Shown: positions 34,557 to 45,200 of the stretch, in pieces | Layout of the letters: each line of letters starts with the position of its first letter | Position numbering within the stretch: position 1 is the stretch's first letter | Source: an uncultured Clostridia bacterium | GTDB taxonomy: Bacteria > Bacillota > Clostridia > Monoglobales > Monoglobaceae | Assembly: GCA_947631965.1 (NCBI GenBank) | Contig: CANRNL010000005.1 | Coordinates: 1 to 64,000, forward strand | Direction: 5' to 3' | Length of the DNA stretch: 64,000 nt | Position numbers and translations under genes: made by a program | Notes under the pieces: generated by a model | What the model was told of the DNA's origin: nothing | What the model saw: only the letters and a program-made list of their open reading frames with translations | The model's database searches: none

Positions 34557-37500
34557 ATGAAGAAATTGTTATCGGCTATATTATCGGCATCAATGCTGCT
34601 CTCGTCGGCAGTGATTCCGGTAAAGGCGGAACCGACGCCCATACCGCTCGATGCGGAGCGTATTGATGCGTCCATGCTGCCGGAAGGCAACGTGTTTTAT
34701 GTGGGAACCGCCGCCGCGAATCTTGCCGAAGAGGACGCAGTTTATGAATTTCCGGTATATCGTGAGGGCGATTTATCCGAGGAAGCGTCAGTCACCGTGC
34801 ATACGATTGATATGACGGCGGTTTACGGCGAGGATTATGAAATAGTCGACGCCGACGCAGAAATAGGCGGCGACGGCAAGTCCATATTGGAAACGCTCGT
34901 AACCGACGCGCAGAACGAGCCGGATGAGTCGCCGGATTCCCCCGTTGCGGCTACGGCGGACACGGAGCCGGAGAAAATATTGGCGGAGAACGATTATGCC
35001 TCCGATGCGGAGGAGGATTCCGACGGCGGCGCGGAGGAAAAATCGCTTCGAGAGCTTAAAGAGGAGCAGACCGGCGAGGATACGCGCGACCCGTACGATA
35101 GCGAAATAGATGAGAGTATAACGCAGGAAATGGCACAGGTGCTGGTGCCGGAGGCTATGCAGTCGGTAAAATATTCGAGCGAGTTTACGCTTACATTCTT
35201 GCCGAACGAGGGCGAGAAAATCATTCGGTTCAGAATTATCGACGATAATAAGAGCGAGGGCGCGGAAGGATTTTCAATTGTACTGCTAAACCCCGAAAAC
35301 GCGGAGCTGTGCTCGCCGTTTTTAATGGCGGTAACCATTGCGGACGACGAACCGGTCGTACACAGCACGGTAACGTTTTCAAAGAACTTGTATCGCTCAA
35401 AGGACGGAAAGGTAAGCGTTAAAATTACGCGTAAGGGCGCGGAGTATTCTATGTGTAAATTCCAACTGCGCTCGTCGGGCAATACGGCGGTATCGGACGA
35501 AAATTACAGCGAGATAAACGACGAGATAGTGTTCCTGCCGTATGAGACGGAGAAAAATATAGACATACCCGTTCGCGGTAGCGGTGAGTTTAAGCTGCTG
35601 ATATGCGAGCTGAGCGCATGCGAGGAGGGCAAATATACCGAGGCGTCGATTAAGATTGACGAGTCGGAGGACGGCGAAATAAGCCCGATTGCAGCTGCCA
35701 ATGGTATTCAGATTGCCTCATCGGACGGAGACGTGCAGACTTTCGCGGAAGGGAAAAAGCCTACGCCGTCCGAGGCGGACGTTATGCAGGAGGTAACGAT
35801 TAACGGACGCGACTGTATGCTTTGCTACAATCTGCCGAGCGGCTGGCCGAATACGCATCCTACAATGGGATATATATACGAAATGGGATACGATGTTCCG
35901 CCGGAGGTCGGCGTGTACTATTTCCCGCCCGACAAGGCGCACGGCGGTAATTTTCAGTACGACTTAAGATACGGGGACTCGGCAGATACAGGCGGCAGCG
36001 TGGAGGCAAGTGTATATTCGCATGACGAAAGCACGGGAGATATGACGAAAAGTTATGCTCATGTCAAATATTATAACCAAATCATGTGGGAAGAAGGCGG
36101 AAGATTTGCACGCTCGATTGATAAGTTTTTCGAGCCTATTTACTTCCAGTTTGCCGTTCCGAACTGGGTTGAGTACGACGCAGGCGGCAACGACAACCGC
36201 ATACGTTTTTCACTCGGCAGAGATTTGGATGGGGACAGCTCCGTAGTCAGTGAATTGTACGGCGATGTAGAAGATGAATATGTCGGAACCGGCGATAAGA
36301 ACGGCGAATATAACAGCGAAATGAAGCCGGGACGCATTGAGCTTAGGGAAAGCGACCCGTCCGTTAAATATTATGTGCAGGTTACAGCCATGGATCACAA
36401 CGCATGGTGTCCGGCGTCGTATATGCGCTATTACGGAATGGCGGCGATGTATAAAAGGTATGATATACAGGTTAAAGACGCATCGAGCTTAACATATAAG
36501 CGCGGCTGGAATGAGGATAAGAATGCTTACGACGAATATGCTTTTATGCCGTTTCAGGTTTCGACCGATAACGGCGTGGATGTGGGAGACGGCAAGTACC
36601 GCGGCGTTTACACCAACGTTGACGAAGCGTCGCAAAATATGGTAATCGACGTAAAGACAGCCGGTATCGACAATCACAACGGAATATTCGGAACGATTAA
36701 GGGATATGACATAATGATAACCCCCGGAGACTCGCAGAACCAGGTAAAGCTTTCGTATCCTGAGGATTTCCTTAAATTTGTGAATGACACCTACGGAAGC
36801 GAGGTTCACAATGCGGAATATGAGAAGGTACACAAAGACCTTAACCAAATCGTGACGGATAAATATTTCATAAGCTGGATAGGTAAAAACGAGAAGAGAA
36901 CGTATTCCGACGGCAGCGATTACGACGGTTATCATCAGAAGCTCGATATAACGCCGAAGGCGGACTATCTGCCGATTAACGTAACTGTTCTCTCACCGAT
37001 AGTGAACGATGGCGATAAAAATGACGGCGCTTTCGTTGATCCGAATTTGAAGATAGGAACACACCAATTCAATGTGGGCGACCAGCTCAATATGGAATCT
37101 GTTGCATACGACACAAGCAGATACGAGGCGGTCGGATATGCGGTCAGCTATGACAATGGAACAACTTGGGATTTTATAGCGAGCGAGGAGAACAGGGATA
37201 CACTGTTCCTTGAGCAGGATTACGTTACAACCGGATATACGGTGCGTCCGCTTATCGTTGAGAAAAAGAACAGGATTGAAGTAATTTACGATAACGGCGC
37301 GGAAAATTATCTCGAGGTTCAGAATTTGATCTCTAAAGACGAGCTGGAAATGATAATAGACAACGAGGACGAGGCTAATAAGGCGGCGGACGAGGATCTT
37401 CTGGGCAGAAATTTCATAGATATGTCTCTTGTAACATCCGAGTCGGGAGTTTCGGATACTTTACCGTCCGAATCGCTGACAGGCGCGGCGGAGCTGTCGG

Positions 37501-40500
37501 CAAGACTTAATCCAACGGTGGGTAGTATATACACGATAAATATAATGTCCAAGGAGGACGAAAACTACACATACCGTCCCGTAATAACGCATAAAGGCAA
37601 CGCTGCCTCCGCAGGACCGTACACGACAAACTCATACCATCTCACTGCGGGACAGCTGGCGGGAGACAACGTCATACATATAAGCTATAAAAAGGTTGCC
37701 AAAAAGGAGCTGACATCGTTCAAGCTGAAGGGCTCGATCCTTATCAAATCAAATACCATACGCAACACTACATATGCGACAACAAGCACTGCCGCGAGCG
37801 GTTATACCGTAAGCGCGGGAGCGGGAACGCAGAGCAAGAGTACGGAGGTTAGCAAGGACAATTCAAAATATCAGCCGTACGAATACACAATTGACGGAGT
37901 ATCCACAACGGCCGGAGAGGACGGAACCTTCCTCCTCGAAGGAGTGCACGGTCAGGCGGGCGACGTTATAACGGTTCTGGCGTCAAACGATATTTTCGGC
38001 GGTCAGGTCATTAACGTGACGCTCAGCGACCGAGGCAGCGTGGACAGGGAGTCGGGTAATTTTATCGTAAATATGCAAAAGGTGGAGATGGCGTATCCCG
38101 AGTTCGCTCCGAGCTTTAGAGGCGTAAGCTACTACTACACCGGCGGAGAGGTCAACGACACGGACAATACAATATCAATATCGGACAAGCTGCTCACCCT
38201 TCAATTCTCGGTTGACCCAAATGGGCATAAAGTAAAGAAGGTCATGGTCAATATTGTCTCCACTACCGGAGCGACGACCGAGTACACCGCGGATCAGTCG
38301 ACGAGCGACAGCAACAGCTATACCGTGAGCATTGAAGGTCTTACGGAAACGGCACATTCGGGAGACAGAATATACGCATATATTGTTGCGGACGACGGTC
38401 AGACTTCGACGAGCGACGAGCTTGACGACAACGGAAAACCGACGGGTAAGCAGGTCGTAAACCAAATTGACACCTATTATCCCGTGGTTGATACGGGATT
38501 GATGTTCCAGAACGAAAGCAATAAAACAAAGCCGCAGACCTACGACTATCTTCAGGCGCAGACCGTGGACATACCGATTATAGGCTCGGCAACGGGAATG
38601 GGACAGACAGGCAAGATAAACCTTAAAAAGCTGGACTGGGATGATGGCACGGGATATACATACCAGCTTAATTTTGACACAACGTTTGATTCGGCGGCGT
38701 CGCCTACAAATAAAGAAAAGCTTGATAAAGTCAAGAAATTCCATGACCATGGAAAGAAGATGCCGGGAAACCAGGCGCTTGCGGAGGATTTGATGCTTGA
38801 GCTTACGGTAGACGAAGCGATGGGCGCTCCATGGGGCGACTTTGAAGACCCCAGTCAATTCTTTGAAAAGGACGGAAATTATAACGACGAAATCGATATG
38901 ATGACAAAGCTGGCGCAGGCGCAGAAGGATTCGGCATGGACAGGCTTTAACTCAAAAAAGCTGTCGGTAAATGCGGCGCTGCTGTTCGCGTTCGATTTTG
39001 TGTTTTCGCCGGAAACAAACTCGTATATTTTCTCATACGGCACGGTAGCGATAGGCGGAACGTTCACCTATAATAAAACGCTGTATGTAAAGGCGTTTAA
39101 GGTGCCGATATTCGTAAATCTGGTGCTTACGCTTCAAGGAAATCTTGTCTCGAATTACAGCACCGCGGAGGGCAGAAACGCCTTTGACGCCGGGTATTTC
39201 ACAAGTTATGAGGGCAACATCGCCGATTTGATGTCCGAGGACTATAGCGGTGACTTCAATGTTATGCTTACCGGAAAAATACAAGGCGGCGTGGGAGTAT
39301 GCGGCGTACTTTCCGCGCGAGGTTACGCATCGCTGACAATACAGTATGATTTGCAATGTTCCACTCTGGAGTCCGGAGCGTTGTTTACAATCACGGGAGG
39401 AATTGGAATAGACCTGCTGTTATTCTCGTTTGATATCGACATAGTATCGGGTACCTTCGGCTTCGGAACGCTTTCCAATAAATCAAGTTATTCGCTGTTC
39501 GGAGGACTTGTAAGCAAGGGAACAATCAATATATCGGCGTTTGAACCGCTTTCAATCAACGCGGACGCGGACGGCGACGGCGATAAGGTAATAGCGTCCG
39601 ATGAAACGCAGACCGTAAGCGAGCATACTTATTCAAACGGCAGTGCGGATATGTCCGGCTTTGGCACGGGCAGTGAAGTAATGCCCATGTCGGTGCCGAA
39701 GGCGGTAAGCATACATACGCTGCTCAATAACGCGGCGGAGCGCACAAGACCGCATATAATTTCGCTCGGCGACGGACGCAAGCTGGTAACGTTTATCGGA
39801 AACAACGCAGACCGCGACGAGGCAAACGGCGCGACGCTCTATTACAGCGTTTACGACGGCGCATGGAGTATGCCGCAGCCGGTAGCCGAGGACGGTACAG
39901 CCGATTCCGACCCGATTATGGAACTGTCGGACGGCAAGGTATATATCGCATGGGCGGACGCGAACGGTACGTCGGACGCGAACGACGGTACGGCGGAGGT
40001 ACTCAACCGCTTCGGTATTTCCATGGCGGTATACGATGTTAAATCGGGAACCATGGGCGATGAAATAACGGTTACGGACGACAGGTTTATGAATTCGTCG
40101 CCGCAGCTTGCAATCGACGGCGACAACGTCTATGTCAGCTATATAAAGCGCGACTTGACGGATATGCAAAATGATATTGAGTTAATGGATGCGGGTTACC
40201 TCTATTCCACAATGGCTTCCGTAACGTATAATGCGGCGACGGGCTCGGCGGGCGACGAGAGGCTTATACCGATACGGCATGAGCTTACAGACCCGCTTGT
40301 GGAAGATTATCAGACGCAAATATATAAGAGCGGAGGCAAAACGTTTATGCTTTCGGCATATACGGTTGACGGGAACGAGGACATCTATACCCCCGAGGAC
40401 CGCGAACTGTATTTGGAAATTGCCAATCTTGACACGGGCGAGGAATATTACCCGATACGCATAACAAACAACGCCGTTGCAGATACCACTCCGCAGCTTA

Positions 40501-42281
40501 CCGAGCTGAACGGCGAGGTATATCTGACGTGGCTTGAGGACGGATATATGTTCGACATAATAAATCTGTCGGGAATAATCGGCAATATGTTTGACACCGA
40601 GCAAAACGGCGGCATATCGGCTTACGAAAAAGCCGATAAGTCGGTTGACGGCTGGTGGATACAATCGGCAGGTAAAGTCGGTATGAGCGAGGAGGAGTAT
40701 GACGGCACAATATTCTCTGAAATCGCGAAGGGCGATTTCAATACGGCAAGGACAAACCTCAGAGGAAATCCTGAGCTTATGACGGGTATAGGCTCGTACA
40801 AGCTTGTCACCGACGGCGATAACGTATATGTGTTCTATACCGAGCCGAACCACGATCACGAAAGCTCCGGCATGGAGATTTTCGGCGCGCGTATGGAGAG
40901 CGGCGGTACGTTTACCAAGGGCGTACAGATTACGGACGAGGACAATGTTATAGACGAGCTTGACCTGTATATGAACGAGGACGGAAAAATGGGCGCCGTA
41001 TCGAATTATTACAGTCAGTGGATTGACGGCGCGGGTCACATACAATACGGTGACAACAGCCTTGTTGAAATTGATTTCGAGCCGGAAAGCTCGGTGAAAA
41101 TAGAGGACGGAATAACATTTCCGAGTTCTATTGTGCCGGGCACGAACGATATGATAAACTTCAGCGTGGAAAACGACGGTCTGCTTGACGCTCACGGCTA
41201 TAACATAAAGGTGAGCGAAATTAAGGGCGGTTCGGAGAACGTCATATTTGAAAGGGATTACGATACGGTATTGAAATCCGGCGAAACGGCAGATATTTCG
41301 GTTCCGTGGACTATTCCCGCCGACGCCGCAAATACGGAAATCAAAGTAGAAATAGCCGAGCATGGAGCAAATGGCTCGATAATTGAAACGGGAAAGGTTC
41401 CGTATGAGGCAAGGCTGCAGATGTCGGAGGTTGACGTTACGCGCAACAAAAACGAATATACGGCATCCGCAAAAATCGTAAATAACGGAAACCTCGCCTC
41501 GGAAGCCACAACGGCGGAGCTGACGGCATTAGACAGCAATTACAATAAAATCAGAAGCCTCGGAACGCTTGAAATACCTTCGGTCGAGGCGGGCGGCGAA
41601 ACCGAAGTATCAATCACATTCAAGCCGAGCATAAAGGATTTTGATGCACATCAGTATATCAATCTGAAGCTTGCGACGGAAAACGGCGAAGAGGCATACG
41701 GCAAAATTTCGGTGCCGGTGCCGGTTATCGCGGAGATTAACGACGGTGCGGAAAGCGTGGACATCGTCGCGGGAGAGACCGCGCCGATAGAGACGAATGC
41801 CGCGCCGTGGGGCTCAATCGCAGGCAATGTGCAGTATTATTCGTCCGACAACGGCGTGGCGGTTGTGAACGACGACGGCGAAATAGTCGGCGTATCGGAA
41901 GGTACGGCTACGATTTACGCTTACTACACGTTATGCGGTGCGGAGGACGAAATCACCGTCAACGTTCTGCCCTCCGACCAAAGCGGAGGCGGCGAAACAG
42001 AAACATCAAAGTTCTCAATAAGCGTCGAAGATAACGTCATAACCGTAACAATAGACCACGACGCGGTTGTTATCGCGGCGGATTACGACCCTGACACGAA
42101 TAAGCTTAAAGGGGTATATATAAAAGCGGTTAAGATTGCGGACGGCGAACTGCAGACGATTAACGCGGCGGATGAATGGGGTATGACCGAGATTGGCAGC
42201 GAGGACAAGATAATGCTTTGGGACTCGCTGGATAAAATGACGCCGCTGAGTGACACGTGGTCGGCAGGGTCGGCAGAGTAA
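34557..42281 (+). CDS. Giant secreted Calx-beta/CARDB protein with WDSLD C-terminus (paralogue 3)
   Basis: 2574 aa, RBS GAGGAGG. Signal peptide 1-24 (VKA then EP). Calx-beta opens at ~35 and reaches GEDYEI at ~92. An acidic insert with LKEEQTG (~165) divides it, and it resumes at ~203 (FTLTFLPNEGEKI), with a second Calx-beta at ~268-360. Other parts: a carboxypeptidase-regulatory-like domain near 1060-1165, a glycine-rich core with GVGVCGVLSARG near 1579-1590, and a propeller-like region from RPHIISLGDGRKLVTFIG near 1730. CARDB-like domains lie at ~2178 and ~2290, and a Big_2-like Ig domain with VSEGTATIYAYY at ~2391-2470. The C-terminal module has KIMLWDSLDKMTPL. No SLH. The next gene starts 13 bp after its stop, so this protein and the SLH-anchored 42295 product are made together and may act as partners. 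Confidence 0.87.
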   Translation: MKKLLSAILSASMLLSSAVIPVKAEPTPIPLDAERIDASMLPEGNVFYVGTAAANLAEEDAVYEFPVYREGDLSEEASVTVHTIDMTAVYGEDYEIVDADAEIGGDGKSILETLVTDAQNEPDESPDSPVAATADTEPEKILAENDYASDAEEDSDGGAEEKSLRELKEEQTGEDTRDPYDSEIDESITQEMAQVLVPEAMQSVKYSSEFTLTFLPNEGEKIIRFRIIDDNKSEGAEGFSIVLLNPENAELCSPFLMAVTIADDEPVVHSTVTFSKNLYRSKDGKVSVKITRKGAEYSMCKFQLRSSGNTAVSDENYSEINDEIVFLPYETEKNIDIPVRGSGEFKLLICELSACEEGKYTEASIKIDESEDGEISPIAAANGIQIASSDGDVQTFAEGKKPTPSEADVMQEVTINGRDCMLCYNLPSGWPNTHPTMGYIYEMGYDVPPEVGVYYFPPDKAHGGNFQYDLRYGDSADTGGSVEASVYSHDESTGDMTKSYAHVKYYNQIMWEEGGRFARSIDKFFEPIYFQFAVPNWVEYDAGGNDNRIRFSLGRDLDGDSSVVSELYGDVEDEYVGTGDKNGEYNSEMKPGRIELRESDPSVKYYVQVTAMDHNAWCPASYMRYYGMAAMYKRYDIQVKDASSLTYKRGWNEDKNAYDEYAFMPFQVSTDNGVDVGDGKYRGVYTNVDEASQNMVIDVKTAGIDNHNGIFGTIKGYDIMITPGDSQNQVKLSYPEDFLKFVNDTYGSEVHNAEYEKVHKDLNQIVTDKYFISWIGKNEKRTYSDGSDYDGYHQKLDITPKADYLPINVTVLSPIVNDGDKNDGAFVDPNLKIGTHQFNVGDQLNMESVAYDTSRYEAVGYAVSYDNGTTWDFIASEENRDTLFLEQDYVTTGYTVRPLIVEKKNRIEVIYDNGAENYLEVQNLISKDELEMIIDNEDEANKAADEDLLGRNFIDMSLVTSESGVSDTLPSESLTGAAELSARLNPTVGSIYTINIMSKEDENYTYRPVITHKGNAASAGPYTTNSYHLTAGQLAGDNVIHISYKKVAKKELTSFKLKGSILIKSNTIRNTTYATTSTAASGYTVSAGAGTQSKSTEVSKDNSKYQPYEYTIDGVSTTAGEDGTFLLEGVHGQAGDVITVLASNDIFGGQVINVTLSDRGSVDRESGNFIVNMQKVEMAYPEFAPSFRGVSYYYTGGEVNDTDNTISISDKLLTLQFSVDPNGHKVKKVMVNIVSTTGATTEYTADQSTSDSNSYTVSIEGLTETAHSGDRIYAYIVADDGQTSTSDELDDNGKPTGKQVVNQIDTYYPVVDTGLMFQNESNKTKPQTYDYLQAQTVDIPIIGSATGMGQTGKINLKKLDWDDGTGYTYQLNFDTTFDSAASPTNKEKLDKVKKFHDHGKKMPGNQALAEDLMLELTVDEAMGAPWGDFEDPSQFFEKDGNYNDEIDMMTKLAQAQKDSAWTGFNSKKLSVNAALLFAFDFVFSPETNSYIFSYGTVAIGGTFTYNKTLYVKAFKVPIFVNLVLTLQGNLVSNYSTAEGRNAFDAGYFTSYEGNIADLMSEDYSGDFNVMLTGKIQGGVGVCGVLSARGYASLTIQYDLQCSTLESGALFTITGGIGIDLLLFSFDIDIVSGTFGFGTLSNKSSYSLFGGLVSKGTINISAFEPLSINADADGDGDKVIASDETQTVSEHTYSNGSADMSGFGTGSEVMPMSVPKAVSIHTLLNNAAERTRPHIISLGDGRKLVTFIGNNADRDEANGATLYYSVYDGAWSMPQPVAEDGTADSDPIMELSDGKVYIAWADANGTSDANDGTAEVLNRFGISMAVYDVKSGTMGDEITVTDDRFMNSSPQLAIDGDNVYVSYIKRDLTDMQNDIELMDAGYLYSTMASVTYNAATGSAGDERLIPIRHELTDPLVEDYQTQIYKSGGKTFMLSAYTVDGNEDIYTPEDRELYLEIANLDTGEEYYPIRITNNAVADTTPQLTELNGEVYLTWLEDGYMFDIINLSGIIGNMFDTEQNGGISAYEKADKSVDGWWIQSAGKVGMSEEEYDGTIFSEIAKGDFNTARTNLRGNPELMTGIGSYKLVTDGDNVYVFYTEPNHDHESSGMEIFGARMESGGTFTKGVQITDEDNVIDELDLYMNEDGKMGAVSNYYSQWIDGAGHIQYGDNSLVEIDFEPESSVKIEDGITFPSSIVPGTNDMINFSVENDGLLDAHGYNIKVSEIKGGSENVIFERDYDTVLKSGETADISVPWTIPADAANTEIKVEIAEHGANGSIIETGKVPYEARLQMSEVDVTRNKNEYTASAKIVNNGNLASEATTAELTALDSNYNKIRSLGTLEIPSVEAGGETEVSITFKPSIKDFDAHQYINLKLATENGEEAYGKISVPVPVIAEINDGAESVDIVAGETAPIETNAAPWGSIAGNVQYYSSDNGVAVVNDDGEIVGVSEGTATIYAYYTLCGAEDEITVNVLPSDQSGGGETETSKFSISVEDNVITVTIDHDAVVIAADYDPDTNKLKGVYIKAVKIADGELQTINAADEWGMTEIGSEDKIMLWDSLDKMTPLSDTWSAGSAE

Positions 42282-42294
42282 GGAGGGCGCAGAA

Positions 42295-45200
42295 ATGAAA
42301 AAGAGACTTATAGGATTATTTATAGTATTAAGTATGCTCGTCGGACTTGTTCCGGGAATAACTGTCAACGCCGACGCTTTGGACGGTGTTGCCGGCTTGG
42401 GTGAGAGATGGTCTCCGTATGAGTTAAATGGCTCGAGCGATGTTAAGACTGTGGCGGATTACATAAACAGCAACGATACGACGGACATATATGTCACCGT
42501 AAAAAAGGATATTGATGCTTCCGATTTGAGCGATTTCAAGGGCTTTGGTTCGGAAAGTCATCCGTTTAACGGACACTTTTCCGGCAACGGATATACCATT
42601 ACCGTCAATATTTCCGGCAACGGGAAATATTCGGGGCTGTTTCCGTACATAGGCGAAGAAGGTACGGTGCAAGGTGTTACTCTTGTCGGAAGCGTAACGG
42701 AAACCGCTGACCTTGGAAATGACTTTTTCGTCGGCGGTATTGCGGGTGAAAACAAGGGAGAAATAACAGGCTGCACCAATACGGCAACGGTTTCGGCGCG
42801 GTACGCCGACAGCGATTATACAATACTCGCCGGAATAGCGGGCTATAACTACGGAACGATACAGGGCTGCCGCAATATGGGAGTTGTCGGTGCGACCGAT
42901 AATTCAAACGACGGAGTGTTGCCGACTCTTGCCGCCGCCGGTATCACCGGAGCGAACTACGGCGAATCATCACAGAAGCCGGCGCAGGTTTTGAACTGCG
43001 AAAATGTCCGAACTGTCAGCGCACCGAGCGGCTGTGCGGGCATTGCCATTGCCGCGAACAAGTTTACGACAATCAAGGACTGTAAAAACAGCGGCGAGAT
43101 AATGTCGAGGAACAATGTCGCGGCGGGTATTATCTGCGAAGCGCGCACCGACGGCAACGGCGTTATAGAGAGCTGCACCAATACGGCGAATGTTACGGCG
43201 GGAGGAAAGACAGCGGGCGGTATCGCCGCGTCGATATACAATACGGATATAAGCAAATGCTCAAATTCGGGCGCTGTAACGGGCAACTGGGAAAACGACG
43301 GAAACAGGATAGGCGGTATTGTCGGCGATGCGGCAAGCGGCAACATATATATGTCGGACAACACAGGAACGGTAACGGCAAACAGCAAGATTGGCAGCAG
43401 CGTCGGCGGTATTGCCGGCGAGTTCGGATATACCGACCAAAGTTTCGTTATTGACAGCTGTTACAATGCGGGCAATGTTACCTGTGAGGGTATAGGCTAT
43501 GTCGGCGGTATAGTCGGCATAAACTACGGCTCGAATATTTACAATATCTATAACGTAGGCACAATTTCCGCCAAGGGCGAGCAGCGTCATGCAACGATAA
43601 CCGACGACGACGGAAACGTAAGCGAAACGGAGGATGTGCTGGACGGCATAACGCGCGTCGGCGGTATCGCGGGCGGAATTATGCCGAGAAATTCAAACGC
43701 TCCTTTTATAAAATTCGCGTACAATGCGGGCGAACTTACCATTACAAACGAAAAGGGCACAAATTCCGCCGTGGGCGGTATAGTCGGCGTAAACGAAACG
43801 GATTCGGCGGGAAAAATAAAAGGCAGATATGAAAGCTGCTATTACGAAAACGACAGAGCCGAAAGCGCCGACGGAGAAGGCGATAAGACCGGCGAACTTA
43901 CTCCGGAGGAGATGCTGCTGGAGGAAAGCTATGATGGCTGGGATTTCCATTTCACATGGGAGATAATCGAAGATCTGCCTAAATTTAACGTCAGCGGCAG
44001 ATACAGCGGCAGTCCCATTATACTGAACAAGGGTGAATTGGAAATAATCGCGCAAGGTGTTCAAAACGGAAATACATACATAGGCAAATATTTTGCCACA
44101 AACGACAGCATTGAGCTTAGTGATGACTGGACGCCGATAGGCAGTGCGGGTGCGCCGTTTATGGGTACCTTTGACGGAAAGGGACATACGGTCAAATTTT
44201 CGATAAGCACCGGCGGCAAATATAACGGCCTGTTCGGATATATAGGCTCGCGGGGCAGGGCAAGAAACATTACCACGGGCGGAAGCATAGAGATAACCTT
44301 GAATGAAGCGTCATATACCGGCGTAATCGTGGGCTTCAATGAGGGTACGGTCGAGGGCTGCGAAGCCAAAACGAAAATAACGGTCACCGGCAATACAAGC
44401 GACACCATATATGTGGGCGGCCTGGTCGGATATAACAACGGCGGAACACTCAGCAGAAACAGTGTCGGAGGGTCCGGCGCCGACATATTAACTGTCACCT
44501 CGGATAACGGCACGCTTTACGCGGGCGGAATAGTGGGCTGCAATATTCTCGAAGGCGTGGTTAAGGATAATTACAGTCTCATGGATGTGCGCGCGAATGG
44601 CAGCGGCGCCGTTACGGGACTGTTGGCGGGAACGAATAGCGATAACTCGCCGATTGAAAATTGCTTTCAGTATTACTCCGACTACAGTACCCCAAAAAAT
44701 ATGGTAAGCGAAGGCGGTCCGTATATAAGCTGCTACTATTTTTCCGAGACGCGCGGCTCGGACGGCGCCATCGAGTATGATGATTTCAAAAACAAAAGCA
44801 CATTTGCCGGATGGGATTTCACGAACGTTTGGAAAATGGGCAGTAAATACCCGATTTTGAAAGAGTTGGAAGAGGAGCAGACCACCGTCGAGATAGAGCT
44901 TAACGGTCAAGGCACTCAGAACAACCCGTATCAGATTACAAGCGCGGAGGATTTGAAAACGCTGCAGGCATATGTCAACGAAGCGAAACAGCCCGCCACG
45001 GGTCTTTATTTCAAGCTGATGTCCTCGATAGACCTCGACGGCAGATTGCTAAATGAATGGACTCCGATAGGCAACAGCAGCGGCTGCAACTTTGAGGGTT
45101 ATTTCGACGGCGGAGGACATACGATAAGCGGACTCTATATAAATTATATAAATAAGATAGAAGATGGAGATATAGATATAGGAAGGGATTTTGAGTACGT

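Noticed and set aside
42250-42294. Upstream ATG at 42250 as start of the 3851-aa protein
   Set aside because: It lies inside the preceding gene and would put 15 charged residues before the signal peptide; AAGGAGGG points to the ATG at 42295.
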